NCBI GenBank assembly: GCA_016296205.1
Contig: JAEDJS010000024.1
Span: forward strand, 1-28,628
Reading direction: 5' to 3'
DNA from: Treponema sp.
GTDB taxonomy: Bacteria; Spirochaetota; Spirochaetia; Treponematales; Treponemataceae
Length of the DNA stretch: 28,628 nt
Below the pieces are notes generated by a model. That model was given only the letters and a program-made list of their open reading frames with translations. It was not told the DNA's origin and made no database searches. Made by a program: the position numbers and the translations under genes. Shown piece by piece: positions 21,253 through 28,628 of the stretch (its first letter is position 1; each line of letters opens with the position of its first letter).

Positions 21253-22995
21253 ATGGCAAAGAAATTTCCAGATCCATTTAAATTTATGGACGACTTTAGA
21301 GGAAAAGATTTCAAAGGTGAATGGCCAACCGTTCCTGAGATGTTTTCTATTACAGTAAAACGCTTTCCAAACAACAAATGTTTTACAGACTTCGAAGGTG
21401 AAGGCGGCTCAAAACAGACTTTAACTTATACACAGGCAAATGATAATATTCTTAAACTTGCCAAGTGGATGGTTTCAAAAGGAATCGTTCACGGAGATAG
21501 AGTCGCAGTTAGTGGCAAGAACTCACCAGAGTGGGCAACAGTTTATTTAGCAGCATTATTTGCAGGAGCAATTATCTGTCCAATCGATTACGCACTTCAC
21601 AACAAAGAAATTGAAAACCTTTTGAACACTGCAAAACCAAAATTGTTCTTCGTTGATGCAGATAAATTCCCAGCTTTTTCAGAAGGAAAATATCCTTTCA
21701 AAGTATTTTCACTCAGTCCAAAATTCGAAAAGGAATACGTATACAACCTTTCTACAACAAAAAATAATCTTTCAGAAATTATTCCAGCAGTAGAAAATGA
21801 TACAGCTGCAATTCTCTTTACAAGCGGTACAACTGGTAATCCAAAAGGTGTAATGCTTAGTCACAAAAATCTTGTAAGCGATACATACATTGCTCAGACT
21901 CGTATGGAAGTTCTTTCAACAGATGTTTTCTACGCAATTCTTCCAATTCACCACGCATACACAATGACTGCAGTTTTTCTTGAATCAATTTCTACAGGTG
22001 CAGAAATCGTATTCGGTAAATCACTGGCTGTTGCAAAATTGATGAAAGAACTTAAAGAAGGCCAAATCACAATGCTTCTTGGTGTTCCACTTCTCTTTAA
22101 TAAACTCCTTTCTGGAATTATGAAGGGAATCAGAGCAAAAGGTGCATTTGTTTACGGTATCATTAAATTCCTTCTTGCAGTTTCTTACCTCATTAAAAAA
22201 CTTACAGGCCTTAACCCTGGTAAATCAATGTTCAAAGCTGTCCTCAAACAGGCAAACATTTATTCACTCAGAATTGCAATTTCTGGCGGTGGTCCACTTG
22301 CCCCAAGCGTATTCAAAGTTTACAACGAATTGGGAATCGACTTTGTTCAGGGATACGGACTTACAGAAACAGCTCCAATCATCACATTGAACCCAGTTGC
22401 AAAATTCAAAATTCAATCTGTTGGCCAGTACTTCTATGAATATATGGATATGAAAATTCTTAATCCAGACGAAAAGGGCGTTGGCGAAGTTGTAGTTAAA
22501 GGTCCAATGGTAATGCAGGGCTACTACCAGATGCCGGAAGAAACAGAAAAAGTTTTCACAGAAGACGGATACTTTAAAACTGGCGACTTGGGCTGGTTGG
22601 ATAAAGATAATTACCTTATGCTCAGCGGTCGTGCAAAAAACATGATTGTTACAGCTGGCGGTAAAAATGTTTATCCAGAAGAAATCGAAAACGCATTCCA
22701 GCTTTGCACAGACATTAATCAGATTACAATTCAGGGATATCAGCCGGATAAACGTTCACAGGCAGAAGAAATTGAAGCCCTCATTTATCCAAGTGATGAC
22801 TTGTTCACCCGTCTTAAAATTAAACGTGACGACAAAATTGGTGGAGAAGCAATTAAGAAAGAAATCCAGGCAAATGTTGATAAAATCAACCGGGAACTTC
22901 AGAGTTACCAGAGAATTTCAAAAGTAACAATCCTTGAAGCTCCACTTGAAATGACTTCTACACAGAAGGTTAAACGCAACTACAACAAAAAATAG
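21253..22995 (+). CDS. long-chain acyl-CoA synthetase-like AMP-forming ligase
   Basis: A 580-residue ANL-superfamily ligase, probably converting a free fatty acid, ATP and CoA to acyl-CoA. Motifs: LFTSGTTGNPKGVMLSHKN (P-loop), LPIHHAYTMT, QGYGLTETAP (A5), YFKTGDLGWLD (A7), GRAKNMIVTAGGKNVYPEEIE (A8), and TSTQKVKRNYNKK at the very end with the catalytic Lys of A10. A hydrophobic insert near 300-330 (AFVYGIIKFLLAVSYLIKKL) is typical of membrane-associated long-chain FACS proteins. It is only distantly like the first ligase (different inserts and C-terminus), so they are not a recent duplication. GAGG lies five bases before the ATG. Spirochaetes salvage host or co-resident fatty acids, which fits two ligases, but that is inference. 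Confidence 0.92.
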   Translation: MAKKFPDPFKFMDDFRGKDFKGEWPTVPEMFSITVKRFPNNKCFTDFEGEGGSKQTLTYTQANDNILKLAKWMVSKGIVHGDRVAVSGKNSPEWATVYLAALFAGAIICPIDYALHNKEIENLLNTAKPKLFFVDADKFPAFSEGKYPFKVFSLSPKFEKEYVYNLSTTKNNLSEIIPAVENDTAAILFTSGTTGNPKGVMLSHKNLVSDTYIAQTRMEVLSTDVFYAILPIHHAYTMTAVFLESISTGAEIVFGKSLAVAKLMKELKEGQITMLLGVPLLFNKLLSGIMKGIRAKGAFVYGIIKFLLAVSYLIKKLTGLNPGKSMFKAVLKQANIYSLRIAISGGGPLAPSVFKVYNELGIDFVQGYGLTETAPIITLNPVAKFKIQSVGQYFYEYMDMKILNPDEKGVGEVVVKGPMVMQGYYQMPEETEKVFTEDGYFKTGDLGWLDKDNYLMLSGRAKNMIVTAGGKNVYPEEIENAFQLCTDINQITIQGYQPDKRSQAEEIEALIYPSDDLFTRLKIKRDDKIGGEAIKKEIQANVDKINRELQSYQRISKVTILEAPLEMTSTQKVKRNYNKK

Positions 22996-23004
22996 TTAAC
23001 ATAA

Positions 23005-23131
23005 AAAAAGGGCTGTCCAATAAGACCTGTCATGCTGAATTTATTTCAGTATCCACACTATATATAGTGTTTAAGATTCTGAATCAGGTTCAGAATGACA
23101 GAGGCTTAATTCTTTTAGACAGCTCCTTTTT
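23005..23131. terminator. bidirectional terminator interrupted by a TGTCAT palindrome
   Basis: AAAAAGGGCTGTC (23005-23017) pairs with GACAGCTCCTTTTT (23118-23131), leaving one unpaired base, and gives T-runs on both strands; it would end both the acyl-CoA ligase and pyruvate kinase transcripts. The loop, unusually about 100 bases long, contains the repeat at 23028-23100. Confidence 0.7.
23028..23100. repeat. single TGTCAT-family palindromic element
   Basis: TGTCATGCTGAA (23028-23039) mirrors TTCAGAATGACA (23089-23100) with one mismatch, and the centre is a perfect 16-bp palindrome ACACTATATATAGTGT (23055-23070). The ends match the family in the 20.8-21.1 kb array. Confidence 0.8.
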
Positions 23132-23135
23132 ATTT

Positions 23136-24932
23136 CTAAATCAGTCCTTCATAAACCAGACCTTTTAAACCATCAATTGTAACACTCTGGCCTGTTTCCA
23201 AAGAATGCAAAGCTTTCCGGGCATTTGTAATCCAGCACAAATTTTTGTTAACCTGAGCCAGTTCATCTGCACTTACAACACTTCCATCTTCAGCAATAAT
23301 TCCGTTACTCATTCTAATAATTGGAATATAATCGTAAGTAATTCGTTTTACCACAAGAATTATATTGTTATCATGGCGCAAATAATCTGCTGCCTGCTGA
23401 TAGCTTTCTGCTTTAACAACCCTTCCACTGGCCAATGTATGATTTGGATTAGAAGAACCATAAATTGTACCACGGCACAAAACATTACCAACCACAAGTA
23501 CTCGAATAGTATTTGCCATCAACGGAGAATGGAGCGGAATAGATGCAATCATTACAACGCTGTCCGACATTTCTACAGCACCTTCATCCAAAGCAACTTT
23601 AATTGAATTGTTGATCATTGTTTCACTGTCGGTAGCAACCTGTGTTAAAATCGGATTTATACCCCAGCTCAACATTAACTGGCGGGCAGTTCTTTCATAA
23701 GGAGTTACAGCAAGAATAACCTGATTTGGTCTGAAACATGAAATCATTCTTGTTGTATTTCCATGCAAAGTTGGAGAAACAATGGCCTTTGCTTTAATTT
23801 CACTTGCTGTAAGATAAGCATTCATTGCAATAGTTTTACCAATAATATTTCCCGTGTTGAATTTTCGTTCCATTTCTTTCATACGGGTTTTATATTCATC
23901 ACTTTCTTCTGTAACACGAACAATTCTACTCATAGTTTGAACAGCTTCAATTGGATATTTACCACCAGCTGTTTCACCACTCAACATAACCGCATCAGTT
24001 CCATCAAACACAGCATTGGCAACGTCTGTAAGTTCTGCACGAGTTGGTCGTGGATTAACAATCATACTATCAAGCATTTGAGTTGCTGTAATAACTGGTT
24101 TACCGGCTTCACGACATTTTGCAATTATACTTTTCTGTGCCAGGGGAATGATTTCTTTTTCAACCTGAACTCCCAAATCACCACGGGCAACCATAATTCC
24201 GTCTGCTTTTTCTATGATTCCATCAATGTTTTCCAGACCTTCACCGCTTTCGATTTTTGCAATAATTTTTGCGTGGCAGTCAATTGATTTTAGATAATCC
24301 CTGATTTCCACAACTTCTTCTGGGAAACTTACAAAACTTGCAGCAATAAAATCCACATCCTGTTCTTTACCAAACAAAATATCTTTTTTATCCTGTTCAC
24401 TTAAAATTGGCAAACCTGCATGAAGTCCAACCAGATTAACATTTTTCTTAGATCCGATTTTGCCGTTGTTTAAAGCTGTACAATGAACAACATCATCATT
24501 TATCATATCAACATTAAGTTCAATAAGACCGTCTGCAATGAGAATTTTAACACCAGGTCGGCATTTAATTGCAACTTCTTTCCAGCTTAAACTAATATGA
24601 CCGCTTGTTAATTCTGTGGCACCATAACATTCAGAACCATCCGCAACCACATCAAATTTATCCCCAGCTTTAATCACAATATCTTCACCATTGCGAGTCA
24701 TTCCGGTTCGAATTTCCGGGCCCTTTGTATCAAGAAGAAGCCCAACAATTTTCTGTTCATTACGGGCACATTTCTTAACAAGATCCATCATTTTTTTATG
24801 GCTTTCATGGGTTCCGTGGCTAAAATTAAAACGGGCAATATTCATACCCGATTGAATCATTTTGCAAATAGTTTCTTCATTACTAGAAGAAGGACCAATA
24901 GAACAAACAATCTTAGTTTTTTGTGTAATCAT
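23136..24932 (-). CDS. pyk: pyruvate kinase with a degenerate C-terminal swivel domain
   Basis: Transfers phosphate from phosphoenolpyruvate to ADP, the last step of glycolysis. 598 residues: TKIVCSIGPSS and NIARFNFSHG at the N-terminus, a B domain, KIESGEGLENIDGII with the active-site Lys, GDLGVQV, and TATQMLDSMIVNPRPTRAE. The core ends near 475; the remaining 120 residues resemble the PEP-utiliser swivel domain found at the C-terminus of Bacillus-type enzymes (ASGRVVKAESYQQAADYL, NGIIAEDGS, QSVTIDGLKGLVYEG). The phospho-accepting His region is lost: the expected S-H-A reads SADELAQ. The start at 24932 is preferred to 24953 because a -10 box (TATAAT, 24942-24947) sits nine bases upstream and the family begins at this Met. 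No ribosome site is seen. Confidence 0.96.
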   Translation of the reverse strand: MITQKTKIVCSIGPSSSNEETICKMIQSGMNIARFNFSHGTHESHKKMMDLVKKCARNEQKIVGLLLDTKGPEIRTGMTRNGEDIVIKAGDKFDVVADGSECYGATELTSGHISLSWKEVAIKCRPGVKILIADGLIELNVDMINDDVVHCTALNNGKIGSKKNVNLVGLHAGLPILSEQDKKDILFGKEQDVDFIAASFVSFPEEVVEIRDYLKSIDCHAKIIAKIESGEGLENIDGIIEKADGIMVARGDLGVQVEKEIIPLAQKSIIAKCREAGKPVITATQMLDSMIVNPRPTRAELTDVANAVFDGTDAVMLSGETAGGKYPIEAVQTMSRIVRVTEESDEYKTRMKEMERKFNTGNIIGKTIAMNAYLTASEIKAKAIVSPTLHGNTTRMISCFRPNQVILAVTPYERTARQLMLSWGINPILTQVATDSETMINNSIKVALDEGAVEMSDSVVMIASIPLHSPLMANTIRVLVVGNVLCRGTIYGSSNPNHTLASGRVVKAESYQQAADYLRHDNNIILVVKRITYDYIPIIRMSNGIIAEDGSVVSADELAQVNKNLCWITNARKALHSLETGQSVTIDGLKGLVYEGLI

Positions 24933-24941
24933 AGCTCTTAA

Positions 24942-24970
24942 ATTATACACCATTAATATAAATTTATAAA
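24942..24970 (-). promoter_or_regulatory. promoter of pyk, near-leaderless
   Basis: On the minus strand a perfect TATAAT (24942-24947) has a weak -35 (TTTATA, 24965-24970) 17 bp upstream. The RNA would start near 24935, three bases before the ATG. Confidence 0.5.
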
Positions 24971-24993
24971 GAAAATAAAATTCACTTTTTTAA

Positions 24994-25788
24994 TCAGTAC
25001 ACTTTCCATAAAACTTTATTAATATTTTCCCAATTTCCGCCATAGGCAAGAGACAAATTCTCTTTAGTAAAAACCTGTTCTTTACTGCCGGAACTTATTA
25101 ATTTTCCACAATTTTTTCCAAGCAGAATAAAACTGTCACCAAGCTCTGCCGCTGTATTCAAGTTATGAACAGTAATCAAGATTCCAAGGTTTTTATTCAA
25201 GGCAAGATTTTTTAAAATTTCAATAAGATTTCCTTCACTAACCATATCAAGATTTGCAAAAGGTTCGTCCAAAATCAAAAAATCCGGCTCCTGACATAAA
25301 CAACGGCCAATTCTAACCTTCTGAAATTCCCCTCCACTTACTTCAAAAATTGATTTTTCCAGCAAATTCCCAATCTCCAATTTTTCTGCAACTTCTTTAA
25401 CAATTTTTCTGTCATTTTTTGAATACAATCCAGGAATTTTACAACGACAGTACCGGCCAGTTAACAAAACATCTGCCACCTTATAATCAAAAACTGTACC
25501 CTCATTTTGCCATAAAACCCCAAATAAGCGGGCTTTTTCCAATGGTGACAGATTATCAATTTTTTTATGGTTTATAACTGGTCCCTTTTCTGCAATAATT
25601 TTTAGCCCTGCAAATTTTGAACCAATTACTGCTTTTAAAAATGTACTTTTCCCAGCCCCATTAGATCCGCAAACGCAAACAATTTTTCCAGCTTCAACCT
25701 GAACAGAAACATTTTCCAAAACAGATTTATTATTCCAGGATGCACAAAGATTTGTTACTTCAAGACTTTTTTTGCCATCAACAATCAT
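24994..25788 (-). CDS. ABC transporter ATPase, BtuD/FecE family
   Basis: A 264-residue ATPase that powers uptake of a metal chelate or cobalamin. Walker A CGSNGAGKST, Q-loop LWQNEG, signature VSGGEFQKVRIGR, Walker B FLILDEPFANLD and the switch His in VHNLN are all present. The start is placed at 25788, where GGAGG lies five bases upstream and the ATG overlaps the permease stop (ATGA); a start at 25800 is less likely. It is the last gene of the pyrE-importer operon. The substrate depends on the binding protein; iron-siderophore, haem and cobalamin are all possible. Confidence 0.92.
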   Translation of the reverse strand: MIVDGKKSLEVTNLCASWNNKSVLENVSVQVEAGKIVCVCGSNGAGKSTFLKAVIGSKFAGLKIIAEKGPVINHKKIDNLSPLEKARLFGVLWQNEGTVFDYKVADVLLTGRYCRCKIPGLYSKNDRKIVKEVAEKLEIGNLLEKSIFEVSGGEFQKVRIGRCLCQEPDFLILDEPFANLDMVSEGNLIEILKNLALNKNLGILITVHNLNTAAELGDSFILLGKNCGKLISSGSKEQVFTKENLSLAYGGNWENINKVLWKVY

Positions 25789-26777
25789 TTTGCCCTCCAC
25801 TTATTCAAAATTATACTAACAAAAAATGGAGCCCCCAACAAACTAGTAATTGTTCCAACTGGAATTTCACTTGGCCTTAGTATAACACGAGCAATGGTGT
25901 CAGATATTAAAAGCAAAACTGCACCCATAAACATACTCAAAACCGCTAATCTTACGCCTTTTTGTCCCCAAATTTTTCTGGCCAGATGGGGAGCAATTAA
26001 ACCCGCAAAACCAATTGTCCCCCCGGCACAAACTGCACAACTTGTTGCAAGACTACCAGCAAAAAGTACAGCAATTCTTACAAAATTTACATTTAAACCT
26101 AAACTAGATGCAACATTTTCGCCGCCGTTAAAAAGCTCAAGAGAAGGACTTAGACAAATAATTAAAATCAAACTTAATATTGATGGAATCAAAATAAACT
26201 TTAACTCGTTCCATCCCCTGCCACTAAAACTTCCCAGCATCCACACATAAACTGAATGCAACTGCTCACTTCTAATGGTAAGCAAAATAGAAACAACCGC
26301 AGAATAAAAACTACCAAGAGCAGTTCCGCAAAGAATTAAAGTTACCGTAGAATTTTCACCACGAGATAAAAATGCAATAGAAATTACAATTAATCCCGCA
26401 ACAAAAGCTCCTGCAAAAGCACCTAAATTCTGGCAGCTTAAAAAACCGCCAAAAACTGTACCCATTCCCAAATAACCACTTAAAACAGCTCCCAAACTAG
26501 CTCCACTGGACATACCAATTATTCCAGGTTCAGCCAAAGGATTTCTAAACAAATTCTGAAAAATACAACCACTTCCACCAAGAAGCAAACCTGTTAAAAT
26601 TACAAGCAAAGTTCTGGGCAACCTTAGTTTAAATAAAATGATTTTAGAGACTTCATCCAAACTACCGTTCGTTAATTTTATTGATTCAGCGCCAAAAATT
26701 AATGAAAAACTAACAGTCATTAGCAGAATAACTGGTAAAATCAAATAACTGACGACCGTTAGTTTATTTTTTTTCAT
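25785..26777 (-). CDS. ABC transporter permease, FecCD/BtuC family
   Basis: A 330-residue permease with about ten hydrophobic segments. GGSGCIFQNLFRNPLAEPG and IIGMSSGASLGAVLSG form the family signature in the first third; GGTIGFAGLIAPHLARKIWG is the loop that couples to the ATPase; PSEIPVGTITSLLGAPFFV closes the fold. One permease gene implies a homodimer. AAAGGA precedes the ATG at 26777 by eight bases, so this start is preferred to 26786. It lies 17 bases after the binding-protein gene. Confidence 0.92.
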   Translation of the reverse strand: MKKNKLTVVSYLILPVILLMTVSFSLIFGAESIKLTNGSLDEVSKIILFKLRLPRTLLVILTGLLLGGSGCIFQNLFRNPLAEPGIIGMSSGASLGAVLSGYLGMGTVFGGFLSCQNLGAFAGAFVAGLIVISIAFLSRGENSTVTLILCGTALGSFYSAVVSILLTIRSEQLHSVYVWMLGSFSGRGWNELKFILIPSILSLILIICLSPSLELFNGGENVASSLGLNVNFVRIAVLFAGSLATSCAVCAGGTIGFAGLIAPHLARKIWGQKGVRLAVLSMFMGAVLLLISDTIARVILRPSEIPVGTITSLLGAPFFVSIILNKWRAK

Positions 26778-26794
26778 AGTTTTCATCCTTTTTT

Positions 26795-27694
26795 CTATTG
26801 CCAGAGTATTTTTTCAACAAGTTTTACAGCTTCAATAATTCGTGGACTTGGCCGGGAGCTTATATTTGAATCAATCAAACTAACGTTCATTAGTTTAACC
26901 GCCACCAAATTTTCCCAACCATTTCTTTGAATCACATTTTGAACACTTACACCGTTTGCATCAGGAATAATAATTACCTGAGGATTTTTCGCAATAATTG
27001 ACTCCTGGCTAACCATTGGATAATCTGCATCCAAATCATCAAATATATTTTTTCCACCAGCTGCATAAATAATATCATTAATAAAAGAATTTTTTCCGCA
27101 GGTTACAAAAGGTTCATTCCAGACTTCCCAGTAAACAGTTTTTCTTTCCTGAGCTTTGTGGGCTTCTGCAATAGATTCCAATTCCATTTTAATATTATTA
27201 CAAATTCCAGCACTAGCAATTGAATTTGTTTTTCTACCCATATATTCAATTTCTGCCATTAAATCAGAAATATTTTTTACTTCACTTAAATATAATTCAA
27301 TACCAAATTTTTCCAGAGGCAACTTTAAAAAATTATGCATCTCTTTTGAACCATAAACAAAATCAGGCTTAAAAGAAATGATTTTTTCTAAGGAAATACT
27401 TTTCCCGTCAAAACCACCAATATCTGGAATATCCAAAATTTTTTCCGGATAATCACAAAAACTCGATCTAGCACAAATCAAATCACCTTTCCCCAAAGCA
27501 AACAAAATTTCTGCACCACCTGGATTTAAACAAACAATTTTGTTTACTAAACCAGTTTCATTTTTTGAGACAGTTTTTTTCTCGTCATTTTTTTTACAGC
27601 AAGTAAATAATCCACAAAAAATAACAGCCACTACCAGAACACCAGCAGCGGCCATCAACTTGTTTCTCATTTCTTTGAATGAGATTTTTTTCAT
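26795..27694 (-). CDS. ABC transporter substrate-binding lipoprotein, BtuF/FecB-like
   Basis: A 299-residue type III binding protein. A basic start, a hydrophobic stretch (AAAGVLVVAVIFCGLF) and the Cys of LFTC mark a lipoprotein; in this organism it would be anchored in the inner membrane. The mature part starts KIVCLNPGGAEILFALGKGDLI and continues SFCDYPEKI, IGGFDGKSISLEKIISFKPDFVY, the pattern of cobalamin and siderophore binding proteins. FVTCGKNSFINDIIYAAGGKNIF is the second-lobe loop. The start at 27694 overlaps the pyrE stop (ATGA), so translation is coupled. No riboswitch precedes it, which argues weakly against cobalamin. The substrate is not decided. Confidence 0.88.
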   Translation of the reverse strand: MKKISFKEMRNKLMAAAGVLVVAVIFCGLFTCCKKNDEKKTVSKNETGLVNKIVCLNPGGAEILFALGKGDLICARSSFCDYPEKILDIPDIGGFDGKSISLEKIISFKPDFVYGSKEMHNFLKLPLEKFGIELYLSEVKNISDLMAEIEYMGRKTNSIASAGICNNIKMELESIAEAHKAQERKTVYWEVWNEPFVTCGKNSFINDIIYAAGGKNIFDDLDADYPMVSQESIIAKNPQVIIIPDANGVSVQNVIQRNGWENLVAVKLMNVSLIDSNISSRPSPRIIEAVKLVEKILWQ

Positions 27695-28362
27695 TTAGCA
27701 CCCCATTCGGCGTAATATTCATCCATTGCTTTTTTAATGTCTTCTGTAATAACATCCTTTTTGCCTTCTGTGTACAAAGCCTGAATAACTTCATCCATAG
27801 AAACAATTGCACGAGCAGGGAATTTATATTTTTCTGTAATTACATCAAGGGCACTTTTATCACTGTCTGCAGCCCGTTCCATTCTGTTAAGACTTACAAT
27901 TTCGCCAACAATAGTAACCTTTGCCTGACCAGTAACAATCGGATAAGTTTCTTCAATTGATTTGCCACTTGTAGTTACATCTTCAATAATAACAACCCGG
28001 TCACCATCTTTGAGTTTACTTCCCAACAAAATTCCCGCATCCCCATGATCCTTTGCTTCCTTACGATTTGAACAGTAACGGATTTCTTTTCCATAAAGTT
28101 TACTATAAGCAATAACACATGCAACGCTAAGAGGAATACCCTTGTAAGCAGGTCCAAACAAAACGTCAAAATCATCGCCAAAATTATCATGGATTGCTTT
28201 TGCGTAATATTCACCAAGCTTCATCAACTGGCTACCAGTCACATAAGCACCGGCATTCATAAAAAATGGAGACTGTCTTCCACTCTTCAAAGTAAAAGAC
28301 CCAAACTTTAAAACCTGGCAATCAACCATAAAATCAATAAATTCTTTCTTGTAACTTTCCAT
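27691..28362 (-). CDS. pyrE: orotate phosphoribosyltransferase
   Basis: Joins orotate and PRPP to give orotidine monophosphate in pyrimidine synthesis. 223 residues. LKSGRQSPFFMNAG is the orotate-site start, YKGIPLSVACVIAYSKLYGKEIRYCSNRKEAKDHG the hood/loop, and DRVVIIEDVTTSGKSIEET the PRPP motif (E-D-V-T-T-S-G-K-S). The ATG at 28362 has no ribosome site but has a promoter immediately upstream. No other pyr gene is in the window; instead it leads an ABC importer operon, overlapping the next gene by four bases. Confidence 0.96.
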   Translation of the reverse strand: MESYKKEFIDFMVDCQVLKFGSFTLKSGRQSPFFMNAGAYVTGSQLMKLGEYYAKAIHDNFGDDFDVLFGPAYKGIPLSVACVIAYSKLYGKEIRYCSNRKEAKDHGDAGILLGSKLKDGDRVVIIEDVTTSGKSIEETYPIVTGQAKVTIVGEIVSLNRMERAADSDKSALDVITEKYKFPARAIVSMDEVIQALYTEGKKDVITEDIKKAMDEYYAEWGAK

Positions 28363-28368
28363 AGTTTA

Positions 28369-28397
28369 ATAATATCACTTTTTTGATTTTTAATCAA
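28369..28397 (-). promoter_or_regulatory. promoter of pyrE, leaderless
   Basis: Minus strand TTGATT (28392-28397), a 17-bp spacer and TATTAT (28369-28374). The -10 box ends six bases before the ATG, so the predicted first base is the A of the start codon. Confidence 0.65.
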
Positions 28398-28398
28398 A

Positions 28399-28418
28399 AG
28401 GGGAAAAGCCTTTCCCCT
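28399..28418 (-). terminator. hairpin upstream of pyrE, candidate terminator
   Basis: AGGGGAAA (28399-28406) pairs perfectly with TTTCCCCT (28411-28418). On the minus strand it is followed by a short T-run (TTTTGATT), so it may end a transcript entering from the right. The T-run overlaps the pyrE -35 box. Confidence 0.5.
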
Positions 28419-28531
28419 GGTCGCAACTTCGTTTGCTCCACACCCCATTCTCCTAGGGGCAGCCCCCTAAAACCCCCACCCACATTTCCTCCCGCCGCCA
28501 CCAAAGTCCACCGTCCAGAAACACCACCACC
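28419..28531. other. C-rich intergenic strip without a gene
   Basis: Unlike the AT-rich surroundings, this stretch is rich in C (runs at 28463-28467, 28473-28477, 28479-28481, 28491-28493), so the minus strand could form a G-quadruplex with one nine-base loop. It also has a TAGGGG/CCCCTA hairpin (28454-28459, 28464-28469). The open frame through it (28383-28595, Pro-rich) is not a credible gene. Confidence 0.5.
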
Positions 28532-28590
28532 TGTCATCCTAAATAACACCCCGTGTCATCCTGAACTCCAAACGTGTCATCCTGAACTCC
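28532..28590 (+). repeat. partial TGTCAT repeat units at the right edge
   Basis: Three units begin TGTCATCCT at 28532, 28554 and 28575, spaced 22 and 21 bases; the last two share TGTCATCCTGAACTCC. They match the ends of the palindromes at 20.8-21.1 kb. Nothing is recognised from 28591 to the end. Confidence 0.7.
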
Positions 28591-28628
28591 TATGATATTT
28601 GTCAATGCCATGGGAGCTCCTGACACCA

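Noticed and set aside
26777..28362. A cobalamin riboswitch for the BtuF-like importer
   Set aside because: The importer genes follow pyrE with an overlap and pyrE seems leaderless, so no leader exists to hold one.
28383..28595. A 70-codon Pro-rich open frame on the plus strand
   Set aside because: It runs through the C-rich strip and TGTCAT repeats; its 'CHPEL' repeats are simply translated repeat DNA, and there is no ribosome site.

Overview
The window looks like chromosomal DNA from a spirochaete of the genus Treponema, probably a gut or rumen species. This is inferred from gene content and style rather than a marker gene: AT-rich DNA, many lipoproteins with relaxed lipoboxes, a FliN/FliM-type flagellar switch protein, a group III-like phosphofructokinase, a 598-residue pyruvate kinase, a sigma-54-type promoter and dispersed TGTCAT palindromes. 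No rRNA, tRNA, CRISPR array, transposase or phage gene was found.

Layout. 1-4.5 kb: the end of an acetyltransferase, a membrane-bound XRE regulator, an ACT-domain protein, a rhomboid-fold protein that has lost its catalytic residues and overlaps phosphofructokinase, an FMN-dependent oxidoreductase and a low-molecular-weight phosphatase. 4.5-5.8 kb: a small heat-shock gene behind a textbook -24/-12 promoter with upstream repeats, then a short FliN-like gene. 5.8-12.2 kb (minus strand): a cell-envelope cluster (CsgG/LpoB-like protein with coiled coils and a predicted outer-membrane barrel, three lipoproteins) ending in a phosphohexomutase. 12.2-15.7 kb: an unknown gene followed by proA-proB-proC, the whole glutamate-to-proline pathway. 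15.7-19 kb (minus strand): a UPF0210 protein, a degenerate and truncated GGDEF-EAL protein and an acetyltransferase. 19-23 kb: two AMP-forming acyl-CoA ligases separated by a 350-bp array of TGTCAT repeats. 23-25 kb: pyruvate kinase. 25-28.4 kb: pyrE translationally coupled to a BtuF/FecB-BtuC/FecD-BtuD/FecE type ABC importer. The right edge is a C-rich strip with more TGTCAT units.

How the parts work together. PfkA and pyruvate kinase are the two classical control points of glycolysis, and the phosphohexomutase links hexose phosphates to envelope polysaccharide or glycogen. The pro genes form a self-contained pathway. The envelope cluster probably builds one outer-membrane assembly. Four genes lacking a Shine-Dalgarno sequence (ACT, the unknown gene before proA, pyruvate kinase, pyrE) have a -10 hexamer only 6-9 bases before the start codon, so their mRNAs are predicted to be leaderless or nearly so.

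The signals most worth following are the sigma-54-type heat-shock promoter with its upstream repeats, the leaderless set, the degenerate c-di-GMP protein cut where the EAL catalytic half should begin, the inactive rhomboid, and the TGTCAT palindrome family, one copy of which sits inside a terminator loop.
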